A DNA stretch of 64,000 nt from CAYSPT01 sp964432985 (GCA_964432985.1 CAYSPT010000013.1:1-64000); one strand, 5' to 3'; positions 43,875-53,531 are shown, numbered from the stretch's first letter. Notes: generated from the letters alone by a model not told the origin. A program made the numbers and translations.

Positions 43875-44168
43875 ATGAATTTAGTACCTCTTACTTCCGT
43901 TTTTTTATTTATTCCAGATTTTGAAAGTCCTGAATCTGCCAGTATATTCGGATATCTTTTGGCGGTCTTTCTCATTGTCTGGGGGATTAAATCCATCGTG
44001 ACCAGGAAAACCAAAATTGATGTATCGTATCTGACCGAAACTCCCGGGAGAGAGGGCATGTCTGAAGTAAAAAAAGGGAAGGATGCTCTCTACCTGGGGA
44101 TCTTCCTTGTAATAATTGGTATCTCAACGATCTTTTTCATACGATGGCTTGAAGGACTATGGCAGTAG
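43875..44168 (+). CDS. Small two-helix membrane protein
   Basis: 97 residues. Two membrane helices (about 25-42, FGYLLAVFLIVWGIKSIV; and 74-90, YLGIFLVIIGISTIFFI) flank a short polar loop. ATG follows AAGGAGGG by 11 bases. The gene and its upstream region have a lower GC content than the neighbours. No family recognised; it has its own promoter and stands between two minus-strand operons. Confidence 0.65.
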   Translation: MNLVPLTSVFLFIPDFESPESASIFGYLLAVFLIVWGIKSIVTRKTKIDVSYLTETPGREGMSEVKKGKDALYLGIFLVIIGISTIFFIRWLEGLWQ

Positions 44169-44220
44169 AAACTTCAGATACGCGCCGGTAGGCATACATT
44201 TTAAAAGATAGCTTCAAACG

Positions 44221-45588
44221 CTAAATATCTTTTAGCGGAATATTGGTTGGCGACGTTTGAATGCTATCGCTGATGGACTTCAGCGTATTTGATAATTTAC
44301 TCAGTGCTTCGGAGCCCTGGACCGGAATGCTCTCAAATCCCAGGTGCTCGAGACTGTCGATAACGTACCCCACGGTAATGCAATCGATCGCCCTGGCCGG
44401 ATTATAGCCGACTTCCTCCTGGATCTCCGCGGCGGTCTCGATGAGGATGGCCGCCTCCACCAGTTCGTAGAGGATATCGTGGGCGAGACGTATGGGGATT
44501 TCCAACTCATGGGCTATTTGCGGTGCTGTGGCGGGTTTTTTTCCCCGTTGAAATTTGCTGACCACCAGGTGCGTAATCGTGAGGGCCAGCAGTTTTTTGA
44601 ATGAAAAACTGGCCCGCTGGCTGGCCGGCTCCAGCTGGTAAGTTTCGACGTTCTGATGGCCGAAACAGATCTCAGCCCCGAACAATACGATCAACCAGCT
44701 CAGTTGGAGCCAGATCAAGAACAGGGGCAGCGCCGCGAAACTGCCGTAAATTGCACCATATTTGGCTGCCCCAACCTGGAACTTGATGTACGACCAGTTG
44801 ACCATCTGGTACATGGAACCGGCCACCAGCCCGGCCAGTATCCCGGAGCTCAGGTTTACCTTGGTATTGGGGACAAAAATGTAGATGAAGCTGAACAGGG
44901 TCCAGATTACGTACAGTGACACCAGCTTGAGTACCCGGAAGAGAATGGGGCTGATGGTCCCGATAAGCTCCACCTTCTGGGTAAGTTGCGCCACCTGGGT
45001 CTCCAGGAACACGGTGACCGTGCTGGACATGATGAACAGCAGCGGGCACACTACCATGATGGCCAGGTAATCGCCTATCCGCCGACCGATATTTCTCGGG
45101 CTCTTGACTCCCCAGATATCATTGAAGGAATGCTCGATATGAGCCAGCACCTTGAAAATGGTGAAAAACAGGATCATGATACCGATTCCGGCGATAAGAC
45201 CTCCCTTGGTCTCCTCGAGAAGCGAGCGGGCAAAATTGATGATCTTCATGGCCACTTCTTCCTGGCCGGAAAGCTGCGTCACGATTTGTTCTTCGAGCAC
45301 TTTGTCAAGACCGAACCCTTTGGCCACCCCGAAAGCCATGGCCACCATGGGAACGATGGAAAGAAGAGAGTAGAAGGTAAGTGCCGAAGCCCTGAGATGG
45401 CACTTGTCCTCGCCGAACTCCCTGAGGGCAAGCAGGACGATCCTCAACGATTTTACCAGGAGGGTCTTGGTCCAGTGCAACTGCTTCAACGGTATGTACC
45501 AGATGTCGTGCTTGATAAACCTGATGGTCCTTTTAAAAAAGAGTCTTATCAGTACAATCAACGATTTTTTCCCGGGTGCGTCGGTCAT
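44221..45588 (-). CDS. YihY/BrkB-family inner-membrane protein
   Basis: 455 residues. The YihY domain (about 50-310) has six helices and the family signature LRASALTFYSLLSIVPMVAMAFGVAKGFGL, FARSLLEETKGGLIAGIGIMILFFTIFKVLAHIEHSFNDIWGV, and YGSFAALPLFLIWLQLSWLIVLFGAEICF. A C-terminal cytoplasmic domain (about 330-455) looks like a winged-helix plus tail, as in some long YihY proteins. Once called ribonuclease BN, these proteins have no proven function. ATG 45588 is preferred over TTG 45594. It lies 118 bases after the BshB1-like gene on the same strand and could be the last gene of that run. Confidence 0.88.
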   Translation of the reverse strand: MTDAPGKKSLIVLIRLFFKRTIRFIKHDIWYIPLKQLHWTKTLLVKSLRIVLLALREFGEDKCHLRASALTFYSLLSIVPMVAMAFGVAKGFGLDKVLEEQIVTQLSGQEEVAMKIINFARSLLEETKGGLIAGIGIMILFFTIFKVLAHIEHSFNDIWGVKSPRNIGRRIGDYLAIMVVCPLLFIMSSTVTVFLETQVAQLTQKVELIGTISPILFRVLKLVSLYVIWTLFSFIYIFVPNTKVNLSSGILAGLVAGSMYQMVNWSYIKFQVGAAKYGAIYGSFAALPLFLIWLQLSWLIVLFGAEICFGHQNVETYQLEPASQRASFSFKKLLALTITHLVVSKFQRGKKPATAPQIAHELEIPIRLAHDILYELVEAAILIETAAEIQEEVGYNPARAIDCITVGYVIDSLEHLGFESIPVQGSEALSKLSNTLKSISDSIQTSPTNIPLKDI

Positions 45589-45706
45589 GTACAAATGTTA
45601 CTCGATGATTGTCGGTATATCAAGAGGGTGGTAACGGTGACAAGGAACGATGATTTACTCTGTGGTGGGCGCAGCGGCAACGAACGAGAAGAAACCACAA
45701 AAAGAA

Positions 45707-46492
45707 TTATATAAACGGGTTGTACGGCGGCAAACTTCCAGTGTCTGCATTACCAGCTTTTAGCGAAGGTAATCCTTCCAGAGCCACCGGAGTGCTGGAG
45801 AAAAAAGCCTCTCCGTACCGGGCGCCTATCATGGCGCCGAACCAGCGGGCCCTCACTTCGACGAACTCCATGAATTCAGGCCTGCTCAGGACTGTTTGCA
45901 CGCCGGAGCAGTCATTATCGAACTGACTGCGGTAGGCAGTGAGGGCTTCTATTTTCCTGGACCAGACCGATGATATATCCACCACGAATGACGGAGTAAA
46001 CGGCTGGTGAATCATGTAGTGAATGAGCCGTTCGGGCCGGTGTATCTTCCCTCTCCCGAGCTTTTCGATCCCTGACAGGAACGAAGCTTCCCGCACCAGC
46101 CTTCCCGTTGCAGCATGGTCGGGATGCTTGTCTTCCCCATACGGAGCCAGCACCAGGCGGGGTTTAGTGGCACGGATGACATCAATCAGGGCCAACCGGT
46201 GGGAATCATCCTCTCCCACGCGTGTATCAGGCAGATGCAAAGATATGCGGCGGCCCACGCCAAGCAGCGCGGTAGCTTCTCTACGCTCCACGCTCCGGCT
46301 TTCCGGCGTACCGCGGCTGGCCATTTCCCCTTCGGTCAGGTCGGCAATGACCACGCGCAGGCCCTGTTGTACTGCCAGGATGATACTACCGGCGCAACCG
46401 ATTTCCGCGTCATCGGGATGAGGGGAAAAAATCAAGATATCAGCATGATCAAGAGTATCAACCTGATCCCGAATGTCAACGTGATCGCTCAT
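45707..46492 (-). CDS. PIG-L/LmbE deacetylase, BshB1-like
   Basis: 261 residues. Zinc hydrolase of the LmbE family: HPDDAEIG at 25-32 (His25, Asp28 as metal ligands), TEGEMASRGTPESRSVERREA as in BshB1, and DKHPDHAATGRLV (His123, His126). BshB1 removes the acetyl group from GlcNAc-malate in bacillithiol synthesis. Length and motifs fit BshB1 better than MshB. It is three bases after the left-handed-beta-helix gene, with a BshA-like gene just before that, which supports a pathway based on GlcNAc-malate or a similar glycoside. BshC, needed to add cysteine, is not in the window. Confidence 0.87.
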   Translation of the reverse strand: MSDHVDIRDQVDTLDHADILIFSPHPDDAEIGCAGSIILAVQQGLRVVIADLTEGEMASRGTPESRSVERREATALLGVGRRISLHLPDTRVGEDDSHRLALIDVIRATKPRLVLAPYGEDKHPDHAATGRLVREASFLSGIEKLGRGKIHRPERLIHYMIHQPFTPSFVVDISSVWSRKIEALTAYRSQFDNDCSGVQTVLSRPEFMEFVEVRARWFGAMIGARYGEAFFSSTPVALEGLPSLKAGNADTGSLPPYNPFI

Positions 46493-46495
46493 ACA

Positions 46496-47194
46496 TCACT
46501 TCCTCGGCACGATTTCGAAGGGAACGGATTTTGGTCTTACCATGTATCCGGGAGGCACATAACCGCTTACCGAGCACTGGGGATACACCACGGAGCGGCG
46601 TCCCAGCACACTTCCCGCCTGCAGGATGGAGACTCCCGCCACGTTGGAGTCGTCTCCGATGACCGTTCCGAACAGTGTTTGTCCGGTGGGAAACGACAGT
46701 GTTTTATCACCTTCCCGGATACGAATTTCCACCTCTTTGCCCTTCAGAAGCATGTTGGCGGTGTGCGTGCAACCGCCTATCTTCACGCGGTTGCCAAGCA
46801 ACGAGGTAAAAAAACAGTTGAGGTGCGGGATATTGCTTTCGTCGAGAACGAGAAGATGGCGAAGCTCGGTGGCGTGCCCGATCATACACCCGTCGCCGAT
46901 CATCACATGTCCCCGGATGAACGCTCCGCTTCGGATCACGGTGTTTCTCCCGATAATGGTCGGACCGTGAATAATTGCTCCTCGCTGTACCGTGCTTCCT
47001 TCACCGAGCTGCACGTTCCCGGGTTCGAGCCATGCCCCGTCTTCCACGTCTCCCATAATCCCCGGCTCTATGATGCTCTCAATGAAACCAGGTAAGGAGG
47101 CGACCCCTTCCCACACGTACTGAAGATCCTTGAACAGCCCGGAGGCTGGTGTGTCCGACAGGTCAAAGAACGCTTCGGGACCGTATGGATTCAC
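46496..47194 (-). CDS. Left-handed beta-helix nucleotidyl-/acyltransferase-like protein
   Basis: 232 residues with hexapeptide repeats through most of the length (VQRGAIIHGPTIIGRNTVIRSGAFIRGHVMIGDGCMIGH, GTVIGDDSNVAGVSILQAGSVLGRRSVV). This is the C-terminal half of sugar-1-phosphate nucleotidyltransferases and the fold of sugar N- or O-acyltransferases; no nucleotidyltransferase domain is present. It starts with GTG 11 bases after GAGGTG and overlaps the end of the BshA-like gene by 32 bases. It may acylate the amino sugar freed by the BshB1-like or PIG-L enzyme; that is inferred from position only. Confidence 0.75.
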   Translation of the reverse strand: MNPYGPEAFFDLSDTPASGLFKDLQYVWEGVASLPGFIESIIEPGIMGDVEDGAWLEPGNVQLGEGSTVQRGAIIHGPTIIGRNTVIRSGAFIRGHVMIGDGCMIGHATELRHLLVLDESNIPHLNCFFTSLLGNRVKIGGCTHTANMLLKGKEVEIRIREGDKTLSFPTGQTLFGTVIGDDSNVAGVSILQAGSVLGRRSVVYPQCSVSGYVPPGYMVRPKSVPFEIVPRK

Positions 47195-48425
47195 GTGTTT
47201 GTTTCACCTCTTTTGCGTGGATTTTGTCAAAAGGCAGTCTTCCCGATACCAGCAGTTCCCGGTACAGGGTTTCATATTCACCCACTACCTTTTCGGCGTC
47301 ATACTTCCAGGCGTGCCGGGCGGCGTTTTCCCCCATTTTGCGCAACTCCCTGGGATGATTGAGGAGGTGGGTGACAAAGCCGGCGGCGGCAGTATAATCA
47401 CCCACGGGATAGAGAAAACCAACCTGGCCATGCGGAACGACTTCCGGAATCCCGCCCGTCCGGGGCGCGACCACCGGGACACCGCACGCCATGGCTTCCA
47501 GCGCAGCCAGGGAAAAGCTCTCCCAGTGGCTTGACAGTAGAAAAACATCAGCCTGGGCCAGTATCGGAGCTACGTCGCGGCGGATTCCCCAGAAGTAAAC
47601 AGCTTTCTCCACCCCGGTCCGCTTGAAAATCCGCTCGATCCTCTCCATATCCTGCCCGTCTCCCACCAGCCACAGTTCGGCGTCGATACACTGGCGGATT
47701 TCGATAAAAACCTGTGCCAGGCACTCCAGGGCCTTTACCGGCCGGAAGTTTGACACATGGACGATTCTGCCCCTGGTAATCGTTTTTTCAGGAGGATCCG
47801 GAGCCGCTGTTCGGCTGCCCGATGCAGTCATTCGACTGCCTTTGAAGAAATCTTCGAGGGGACGAAACCGTGACAGATCCACGAAGTTGGGAATAATCTC
47901 CGGAGGAGTGCGGAATCCAAACACTTCGCAGGCCACGTCAGCATGACTCTGCGAGACAGTGGTTATAACGTTCAAAGCGTTAAGTGCCCTGACCAGGGAA
48001 GGCTTGATGGAAGAGTCCCGCCCGCAAACGGTAACGTCCGTTCCATGCAGTGTGCCAACCAGTATCGGGGCCTTCTTTCCCAGGTGCCGCTTAACCTTTT
48101 CTGCGATGGATGCGAAGGGCATGGCGTAATGGAAGTGCAGCACATCCAGCTGCTCGCGCGAAATCACTCCCAATACCATTTCCAGAAACTTTCGGTACTC
48201 CTCCGGCGGCCAGACGGCTCGCAGTGTCGTTGGATGAAAGGTGTTTTCGTGCTCGGGCACTATCCGGTGCAATATCACCCTGGTATCAGGATCCCAGCTG
48301 CCAAAGGGAACGGTCCGGGTGAAAAGATGGACCGTGTGCCCTCTTCCCGCCAGGTGAGTGGCGAGCCAGGTACCGATTCTTGCGCTTCCCCCGAAACTGG
48401 AATGGCACATAATCCCGATTTTCAT
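47163..48425 (-). CDS. GT4 glycosyltransferase, BshA-like
   Basis: 420 residues, GT-B fold. The start MKIGIMCHSSFGGSARIGTWLATHLAGRGH and the segments DVLHFHYAMPFASI, LVGTLHGTDVTVCGRDSSIKP, VTTVSQSHADVACEVF, IIPNFVDLSRFRP and CGVPVVAPRTGGIPEVV match the BshA family, which makes GlcNAc-malate from UDP-GlcNAc and L-malate. Compared with typical BshA (about 375 residues) it has an insert near 195-220 (GSRMTASGSRTAAPDPPEK). The acceptor may therefore not be malate. It begins ten bases after the PIG-L fusion gene and is followed by the beta-helix and BshB1-like genes. Confidence 0.85.
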   Translation of the reverse strand: MKIGIMCHSSFGGSARIGTWLATHLAGRGHTVHLFTRTVPFGSWDPDTRVILHRIVPEHENTFHPTTLRAVWPPEEYRKFLEMVLGVISREQLDVLHFHYAMPFASIAEKVKRHLGKKAPILVGTLHGTDVTVCGRDSSIKPSLVRALNALNVITTVSQSHADVACEVFGFRTPPEIIPNFVDLSRFRPLEDFFKGSRMTASGSRTAAPDPPEKTITRGRIVHVSNFRPVKALECLAQVFIEIRQCIDAELWLVGDGQDMERIERIFKRTGVEKAVYFWGIRRDVAPILAQADVFLLSSHWESFSLAALEAMACGVPVVAPRTGGIPEVVPHGQVGFLYPVGDYTAAAGFVTHLLNHPRELRKMGENAARHAWKYDAEKVVGEYETLYRELLVSGRLPFDKIHAKEVKQTRESIRSRSVL

Positions 48426-48435
48426 AGCGTAGTAC

Positions 48436-51400
48436 CTATCCGGTTGACGAAGCCAGCCTGTTTACCAGAAGCTTGATGACCTGGATGGATATGTCCGGAT
48501 TCTGGCGAAGGAGTGATAAGAAGTGAGTCCCCTTGATAACGAGTAGCTGCACATCACCCAGGGTACGCAGAGATGCCGTTCTCGGAACGTCGGCCAATAT
48601 CCCCATCTCTCCCAGGCAATCACCGGGTTGGGCCAGGTAAATCCGCTTTTCCGAATCATTCGATTCTTTGAGTACCTCGATCTGCCCCAGGTAGACGATA
48701 TACAATTCATCCCCGGAATCTCCCTGCCGGCAGATGTAGGTGCCATCCTCTTCCCAGCGTTCGGACAGGATCCGGGCAACGGAATCCAGCTGTTTATCGG
48801 TCAACAGCGAGAACAGCGATATTTTCTTCAGGAAATCGACCCGCTCCAGGATTCTTGCCTCGGGCAGCGCCAGAATGTTGGCAAACAGCCGGAATGCTCC
48901 CTCTATTCCCGCTGGAAGCTGCCTGAAGAAAGAATACCCGGTATAGACAAAGGTGCCCTTGCCATACTGACACTCCACAAAGCCGCCCGGCTTGGCCTCC
49001 TCTCCCGGGTCGCAGCAGGAAAGCAGCGTGTGATAACGCTTATCGTGCTTTCCGAAAAAATAAAGCCCGCGTTCACGGATCCAGTGATCGAAATCATTGA
49101 CACTCACAGCGTTGGGCAGCCGGAAGAGGACGTGTTGAGGGTCCAGGATAGTAATGGGCGCCTCCTCGTGGGTGACCCGGTCGTGGGGCTGATTGTAAGA
49201 AAAGGGATAAGGGGTGAATCCCGGTGTCTGATAGCGGTATCCCTGGAACTGCACGATGAGAGTGCCACCCTGTTGGATGTATTCGAGAAACCGGGAAGAG
49301 TACTTTCTCAGCTCTTCGCGCACCAGGTAGGCATTCGGCCCGATGACGACAGCATTAAACTCACTCAGGTCGATATACCCCATCTCTTCGTCGCCGATTA
49401 TGTGAAAGTCGATACCCAGGGGAGCAAGAGCTTCCGGGACTTCCTCCTTGGCGCCCTTGACATAGGCATAGCGCAGCCCTTCCACGAAGGTAACGTCAAG
49501 AAGGTTGATCATGACCCGTGACTGCTTGATAATGTACTCTTCTTTGATGCAGGTCGATTCGTCAGCCGGACCCGGTAAGCCGGGAGTTCCCATCCTTACC
49601 GGATTGACCACCACGGCGTAATCGCGGTTGCCGTATCTGATCGTATACCGAAGATAATACCGTCCGGCAGGCGTTCCAGCCGGTATACCGACGGTGTGCC
49701 GGACCGTTTCCGTGCCCCCCGATGCCGGCAGGCTCAGGTTGATTTTTCCCGGCTCCACGTTCCAGCTCTTCGGCACCTCCAGCTCCAGTATCCCTTCCAC
49801 AGCATGACCGGCGTTGTTCCGGGCAACTACCTGCAGCTCCAGGCACTGCTGTTTGTCCCTGACCTGCCTGAACTCACAGCTCGACTTGGGCTGCAACGAT
49901 ATCGGCGGTATGACCGCCAGCGGCAGTTCACGAAATCCGCCGGGAAACGCTTCCCTGCAAACCACCGGTTCCCGAAGTGTAAGCAGGTGGGAACCGAAGG
50001 AGATTTCACAATTCACACCCACAGGAGGAAGACCGAAGGGCCGGCTTGACGGTTCACCCTTTGGCCACGGATACAGGTAGGTTTCCCGGGGGTTGAGAAG
50101 CCAGTACGGACAGCTGAGATCGGCGGTTTCCGCTACGGTAAACTCGAAGTCCCGGATGAGTGTTGTGGCTGTTTCTCGTGTTCCTTCTTCTGTGGCAACT
50201 GGTTTGGCCGTCCAACCGTCGGGAAGGTTGGCCTTGAATCGAACCTGGTCTATGTCAGTTTCCCGGTTATTCCATAACCTGGTAGTAACCCGCATACGCT
50301 CTCCCGGGATGATGCGCGAATGGTCCCCCAGGATCTCCAGCTTGAAGCCCAGGCAGCTGGCGATAACCCGCTCATAATCTCTCATCTTACCGGAGAGAAA
50401 GTAAAGGATGGCCAGGCGTGCTTCGTCGTCCATGTCCTGGCTGCTCAGTTCAGTACTGGTTTTCCTGAGCAGCGATAGGGCCTCCAGCAGAAGGTTGGAA
50501 GCACCCATCGGATCGTCCGCCCTGAACTCTTCAAGCGCTCTGGTGGTCAACGATGTTACCCGGGACAGGCTATCCCGTAAAAACACAGAACCGCCGCCCG
50601 GGTGATCGGCCAGTCCCGTCAGTGTGATATCGATTCCATCAAACAGGCTCTGCTCCTTTTGCTCCGCAGCAGCCAGGCTTTTATGGAGTTGGAAATAGTA
50701 ATAAAAATCTCCAGGATTCGGAGCAATTCCCATGGCCTGGGTTTGATATTTGTTATAAGCCAGCCAGGCCCTCTCCTGATACGTTCCTCCAGAGATCGGG
50801 TCGAACTCCCCGGTGTTGATTCTAACGAAGCCGTCCCGCTCGTAGGCAGAGTTGAATCCCCCGGTCAGATTTGCCGCTCCACCGGCGGTCAGGTCACCGC
50901 CGGAATTATCCGTGGAATGATATAACTTCAACGGCTGCCAGGCCGCCAGTCCCTGCTGCTTGAGTTCGATGAACCGGTTCGGATTACCGGCGGACTCGAA
51001 GGCTTCATAGGTGGCTTCCCCCACCGCCTGGTGCTGACCGTGAAAATCGCCTGCTTCACCTCTCCACCGGGCAATAACCACCTGTGGTTGAATGATCCGG
51101 ATGGCCCGCACGATTTCCCGAACCACGTTTTCCCTGCCCCACTTGGCCAGTGATTCTTCCCCGTTCTTGCTGTACCCGAAGTCGTAAAACGGACCGAACA
51201 GGCATTCTCCACCGTCCACGGCGCGTGCTTCCAGGCTCTCCCAGGTTCGGTAGACACCCAGGGCTTCGTCGCTGTACGGCCCTATTCTGTTCTGGCCACC
51301 CTCTCCACGATTGGCAGACCAGTACACGGCCCTCACCCCGTACTTACGGACGAAATACGAAATTAAACCCACGTCTTCGTCATCAGGATGGGCTCCTATA

Positions 51401-51495
51401 TGCAGCACAGATCCGGCTATGGGCAGAGCCAATAACTGATAGATCAGGTCGGTACTGATTCCGGGTTCATAGATATGTTTATGCTGAGCGGCCAT
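48436..51495 (-). CDS. Large PIG-L deacetylase fused to a cyclic-nucleotide-binding domain
   Basis: 1019 residues, no signal peptide. Residues 28-270 form a PIG-L zinc deacetylase (GAHPDDEDVGL with His36, Asp38, Asp39; HGQHQ at 152-156). The middle has a beta-sandwich like the NPCBM-associated NEW3 domain (VPKSWNVEPGKINLSLPASGG, AGTPAGRYYLRYTIRYG), then a Rossmann or glutamine-amidotransferase-like segment (FNAVVIGPNAYLVREELRKYSSRFLEYIQQGGTLIVQF). Residues about 885-1019 are a CRP-type cNMP-binding domain: GDSGDELYIVYLGQIEVL, then the phosphate-binding cassette PGDCLGEMGILADVPRTASL with the conserved Glu and Arg. The long PIG-L architecture is known; the C-terminal cNMP domain is not familiar to me. 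The gene starts two bases after the chemoreceptor stop and ends ten bases before the BshA-like gene. Confidence 0.88.
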   Translation of the reverse strand: MAAQHKHIYEPGISTDLIYQLLALPIAGSVLHIGAHPDDEDVGLISYFVRKYGVRAVYWSANRGEGGQNRIGPYSDEALGVYRTWESLEARAVDGGECLFGPFYDFGYSKNGEESLAKWGRENVVREIVRAIRIIQPQVVIARWRGEAGDFHGQHQAVGEATYEAFESAGNPNRFIELKQQGLAAWQPLKLYHSTDNSGGDLTAGGAANLTGGFNSAYERDGFVRINTGEFDPISGGTYQERAWLAYNKYQTQAMGIAPNPGDFYYYFQLHKSLAAAEQKEQSLFDGIDITLTGLADHPGGGSVFLRDSLSRVTSLTTRALEEFRADDPMGASNLLLEALSLLRKTSTELSSQDMDDEARLAILYFLSGKMRDYERVIASCLGFKLEILGDHSRIIPGERMRVTTRLWNNRETDIDQVRFKANLPDGWTAKPVATEEGTRETATTLIRDFEFTVAETADLSCPYWLLNPRETYLYPWPKGEPSSRPFGLPPVGVNCEISFGSHLLTLREPVVCREAFPGGFRELPLAVIPPISLQPKSSCEFRQVRDKQQCLELQVVARNNAGHAVEGILELEVPKSWNVEPGKINLSLPASGGTETVRHTVGIPAGTPAGRYYLRYTIRYGNRDYAVVVNPVRMGTPGLPGPADESTCIKEEYIIKQSRVMINLLDVTFVEGLRYAYVKGAKEEVPEALAPLGIDFHIIGDEEMGYIDLSEFNAVVIGPNAYLVREELRKYSSRFLEYIQQGGTLIVQFQGYRYQTPGFTPYPFSYNQPHDRVTHEEAPITILDPQHVLFRLPNAVSVNDFDHWIRERGLYFFGKHDKRYHTLLSCCDPGEEAKPGGFVECQYGKGTFVYTGYSFFRQLPAGIEGAFRLFANILALPEARILERVDFLKKISLFSLLTDKQLDSVARILSERWEEDGTYICRQGDSGDELYIVYLGQIEVLKESNDSEKRIYLAQPGDCLGEMGILADVPRTASLRTLGDVQLLVIKGTHFLSLLRQNPDISIQVIKLLVNRLASSTG

Positions 51496-51497
51496 GT

Positions 51498-53519
51498 CTA
51501 GATTTTGAATTTCTTTATCTGCGAGTCAAGATTCTCCGCCGTTTCTTTCATGGCTTCCACCTGGTTAAGCAGGTGGTTGCTCCTGGAATCGGTGTCCTTG
51601 ACTGCGATAGTTATGGTGTCGATAGCCCCCACGATTTCATCACACACATCCGCTTGCTGTGACATGGCTTGCGCAATTTGCTCCATACTGGCAGTGCTTT
51701 TCTTGACGCTGACCTGGATGTTGGAGAACGCTCCATCCAGGGTTTCCGCCAATTCTTTGCCCCGCGTAGCTGCCTTGTTTGATTTATCCATAGCGTTGTT
51801 GATCGATGCTATTTCCGTCTGGATGGTGGCAATGATCTCGCCGATCTCCTTGGCACTGGCAGCGGTGCGCTCCGCAAGTTTTCTTACCTCCGCGGCCACC
51901 ACGGCGAAGCCCCGGCCATGCTCTCCGGCGCGCGCCGCCTCGATGGCGGCGTTGAGAGCCAGGAGATTTGTTTGCTCGCTGATCTCTGTTATGGTCTCGA
52001 TGATATTGCCTATCTCCAGGCTTTTTTCTCCCAATTTTTTGGTCATTCCGAAGGCTTCGCGAATAATGTCCGTGACCGTAGTGAGACCTTCGATGGTGTC
52101 CTGAACGGCCACGGCACCCTGGGCCGCCGATTCCTCGGCATCCGTAGCCATTTGATCGGCCCGGTTACAACTGTCGGATATCTGTTGAATTGAAGCGCTC
52201 ATTTCGGTTATTGCCGCTGACGTGTCGGTAATTTTGTCGGACTGGGTCTGGGTGGCCCCCATCATGTTTTCAGCCGCCGTCAGGATTTCAGAGAAGGTGA
52301 GTTTTATCTTGACCGAGACCTTCCGGATATTTCCCAGCAATTCCTTGAGGTTTTCAGACATCACCTTGAACGCTTTGCCCAGGTCCCCTTTGATCGCCGT
52401 CTGCAGCGCCGGGGCCGAAAGCTCTCCCGCGGCAATCAATTCCGCCTGCTCTGCCAGGGGCTTGAGATTTCGCACCATTTCCGAAAACGCTCCTCCCAGG
52501 GTACCGGTGCTGTCCGTGGACAAAACCGTGCTCTTCAGATTACCCTCGGCAATGGTTCTCGACTGTCTGGCCAGGTTACGAAATTTACTGACCATCTGGG
52601 CGAAAGCACCACTCAAATCTCCCTGGGCCCGGTCCTTCAAGAACTCATTTTCCAGGTCGTCCGCGGCGATGAGCCTGGCTTGCTCGGTCAATGCCCTGAG
52701 CTTAAGCACCATTTTAGCAAAAGCGCTTGATAGGTCTCCCTCCGCCGTGGTCATGAGTCTGGTATTATACAGATCGTCATTCGCTATGATCTGCGCCTGT
52801 TCGGCCAGCTCCGTCAACGTCAGCAACAGAGAATTGAAGGCTTGCACCAGGTCGCCGATCTCATCGTTCCTCTCCTCGTCGATCCTTTTGAGGTCGAGAA
52901 TCCTGCCTTGAGAAAGACCGGCGATCTTGTCGATGACATTCTGTAACGATGCCACGATTTTGCTGCTCACCAGGAAGATCATCGCTACGGTAACCAGAAT
53001 GAAGACCAGCCCGATTATGATGGCGACCCAGAAATTGGTGACGGACTGCCTGAGCAATTCCTCCAGCGAGAATCCCAGGAGCAGGTAACCGACTATGTCG
53101 TCCGAACTCGATGACGCAATGGGAGTGCATATCTGGTATACGTCACCAATCTGTTTTCTGACGATCTTGTCGGAAAAACCGATAGATTCCAGGTCCACCT
53201 CGGCTTCCCGTGGATTGTGGCTGACAAATACCTCTTTATCCGCCGTCACCAGATACGCGTACAGAAGGTCCTTGTCTTTTTCCAGTCCCTTGATTACCGG
53301 ATCGATGGTTGATGTGTCGTTGAATTCCAGGCCGATATTCGAGGTGAAGCCGACCACGTGGGCCAGGCTTTCCGCTTTGTTTTTCAGCGAATCAAGTGCC
53401 TGGCGTTTTTCCCTCCCCGGGAAGAAACAGGCAATGAATCCGGCGAAAACCACCACCATGATGAGAATGACCGAAATAAGTTTGAACTTGATGCTGTGAT
53501 ACCTTCCGCGTTTTGTCAT
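51498..53519 (-). CDS. Methyl-accepting chemotaxis protein with chained HAMP units
   Basis: 673 residues. One helix near 12-30, a periplasmic sensor of about 130 residues, a second helix near 165-188 (FWVAIIIGLVFILVTVAMIFLV), a canonical HAMP (ending DEIGDLVQAFNSLLL), then four HAMP-like units of about 43 residues in tandem (LAEQAQIIANDDL...GDLSSAFAKMVLKLR and so on). The C-terminal signalling domain carries the tip EISEQTNLLALNAAIEAARAGEHGRGFAVVAAEVRKLAERT. It would talk to CheA/CheW, which are not in the window. It follows the YfiR-like and TonB receptor genes, as sensory proteins often do in such clusters. Start follows GTAGGAGACCATACCA. Confidence 0.92.
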   Translation of the reverse strand: MTKRGRYHSIKFKLISVILIMVVVFAGFIACFFPGREKRQALDSLKNKAESLAHVVGFTSNIGLEFNDTSTIDPVIKGLEKDKDLLYAYLVTADKEVFVSHNPREAEVDLESIGFSDKIVRKQIGDVYQICTPIASSSSDDIVGYLLLGFSLEELLRQSVTNFWVAIIIGLVFILVTVAMIFLVSSKIVASLQNVIDKIAGLSQGRILDLKRIDEERNDEIGDLVQAFNSLLLTLTELAEQAQIIANDDLYNTRLMTTAEGDLSSAFAKMVLKLRALTEQARLIAADDLENEFLKDRAQGDLSGAFAQMVSKFRNLARQSRTIAEGNLKSTVLSTDSTGTLGGAFSEMVRNLKPLAEQAELIAAGELSAPALQTAIKGDLGKAFKVMSENLKELLGNIRKVSVKIKLTFSEILTAAENMMGATQTQSDKITDTSAAITEMSASIQQISDSCNRADQMATDAEESAAQGAVAVQDTIEGLTTVTDIIREAFGMTKKLGEKSLEIGNIIETITEISEQTNLLALNAAIEAARAGEHGRGFAVVAAEVRKLAERTAASAKEIGEIIATIQTEIASINNAMDKSNKAATRGKELAETLDGAFSNIQVSVKKSTASMEQIAQAMSQQADVCDEIVGAIDTITIAVKDTDSRSNHLLNQVEAMKETAENLDSQIKKFKI

Positions 53520-53531
53520 TGGTATGGTCTC

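Noticed and set aside
45707..48425. A complete bacillithiol pathway
   Set aside because: Only BshA- and BshB1-like steps are visible; no BshC is in the window, so the product cannot be called bacillithiol.
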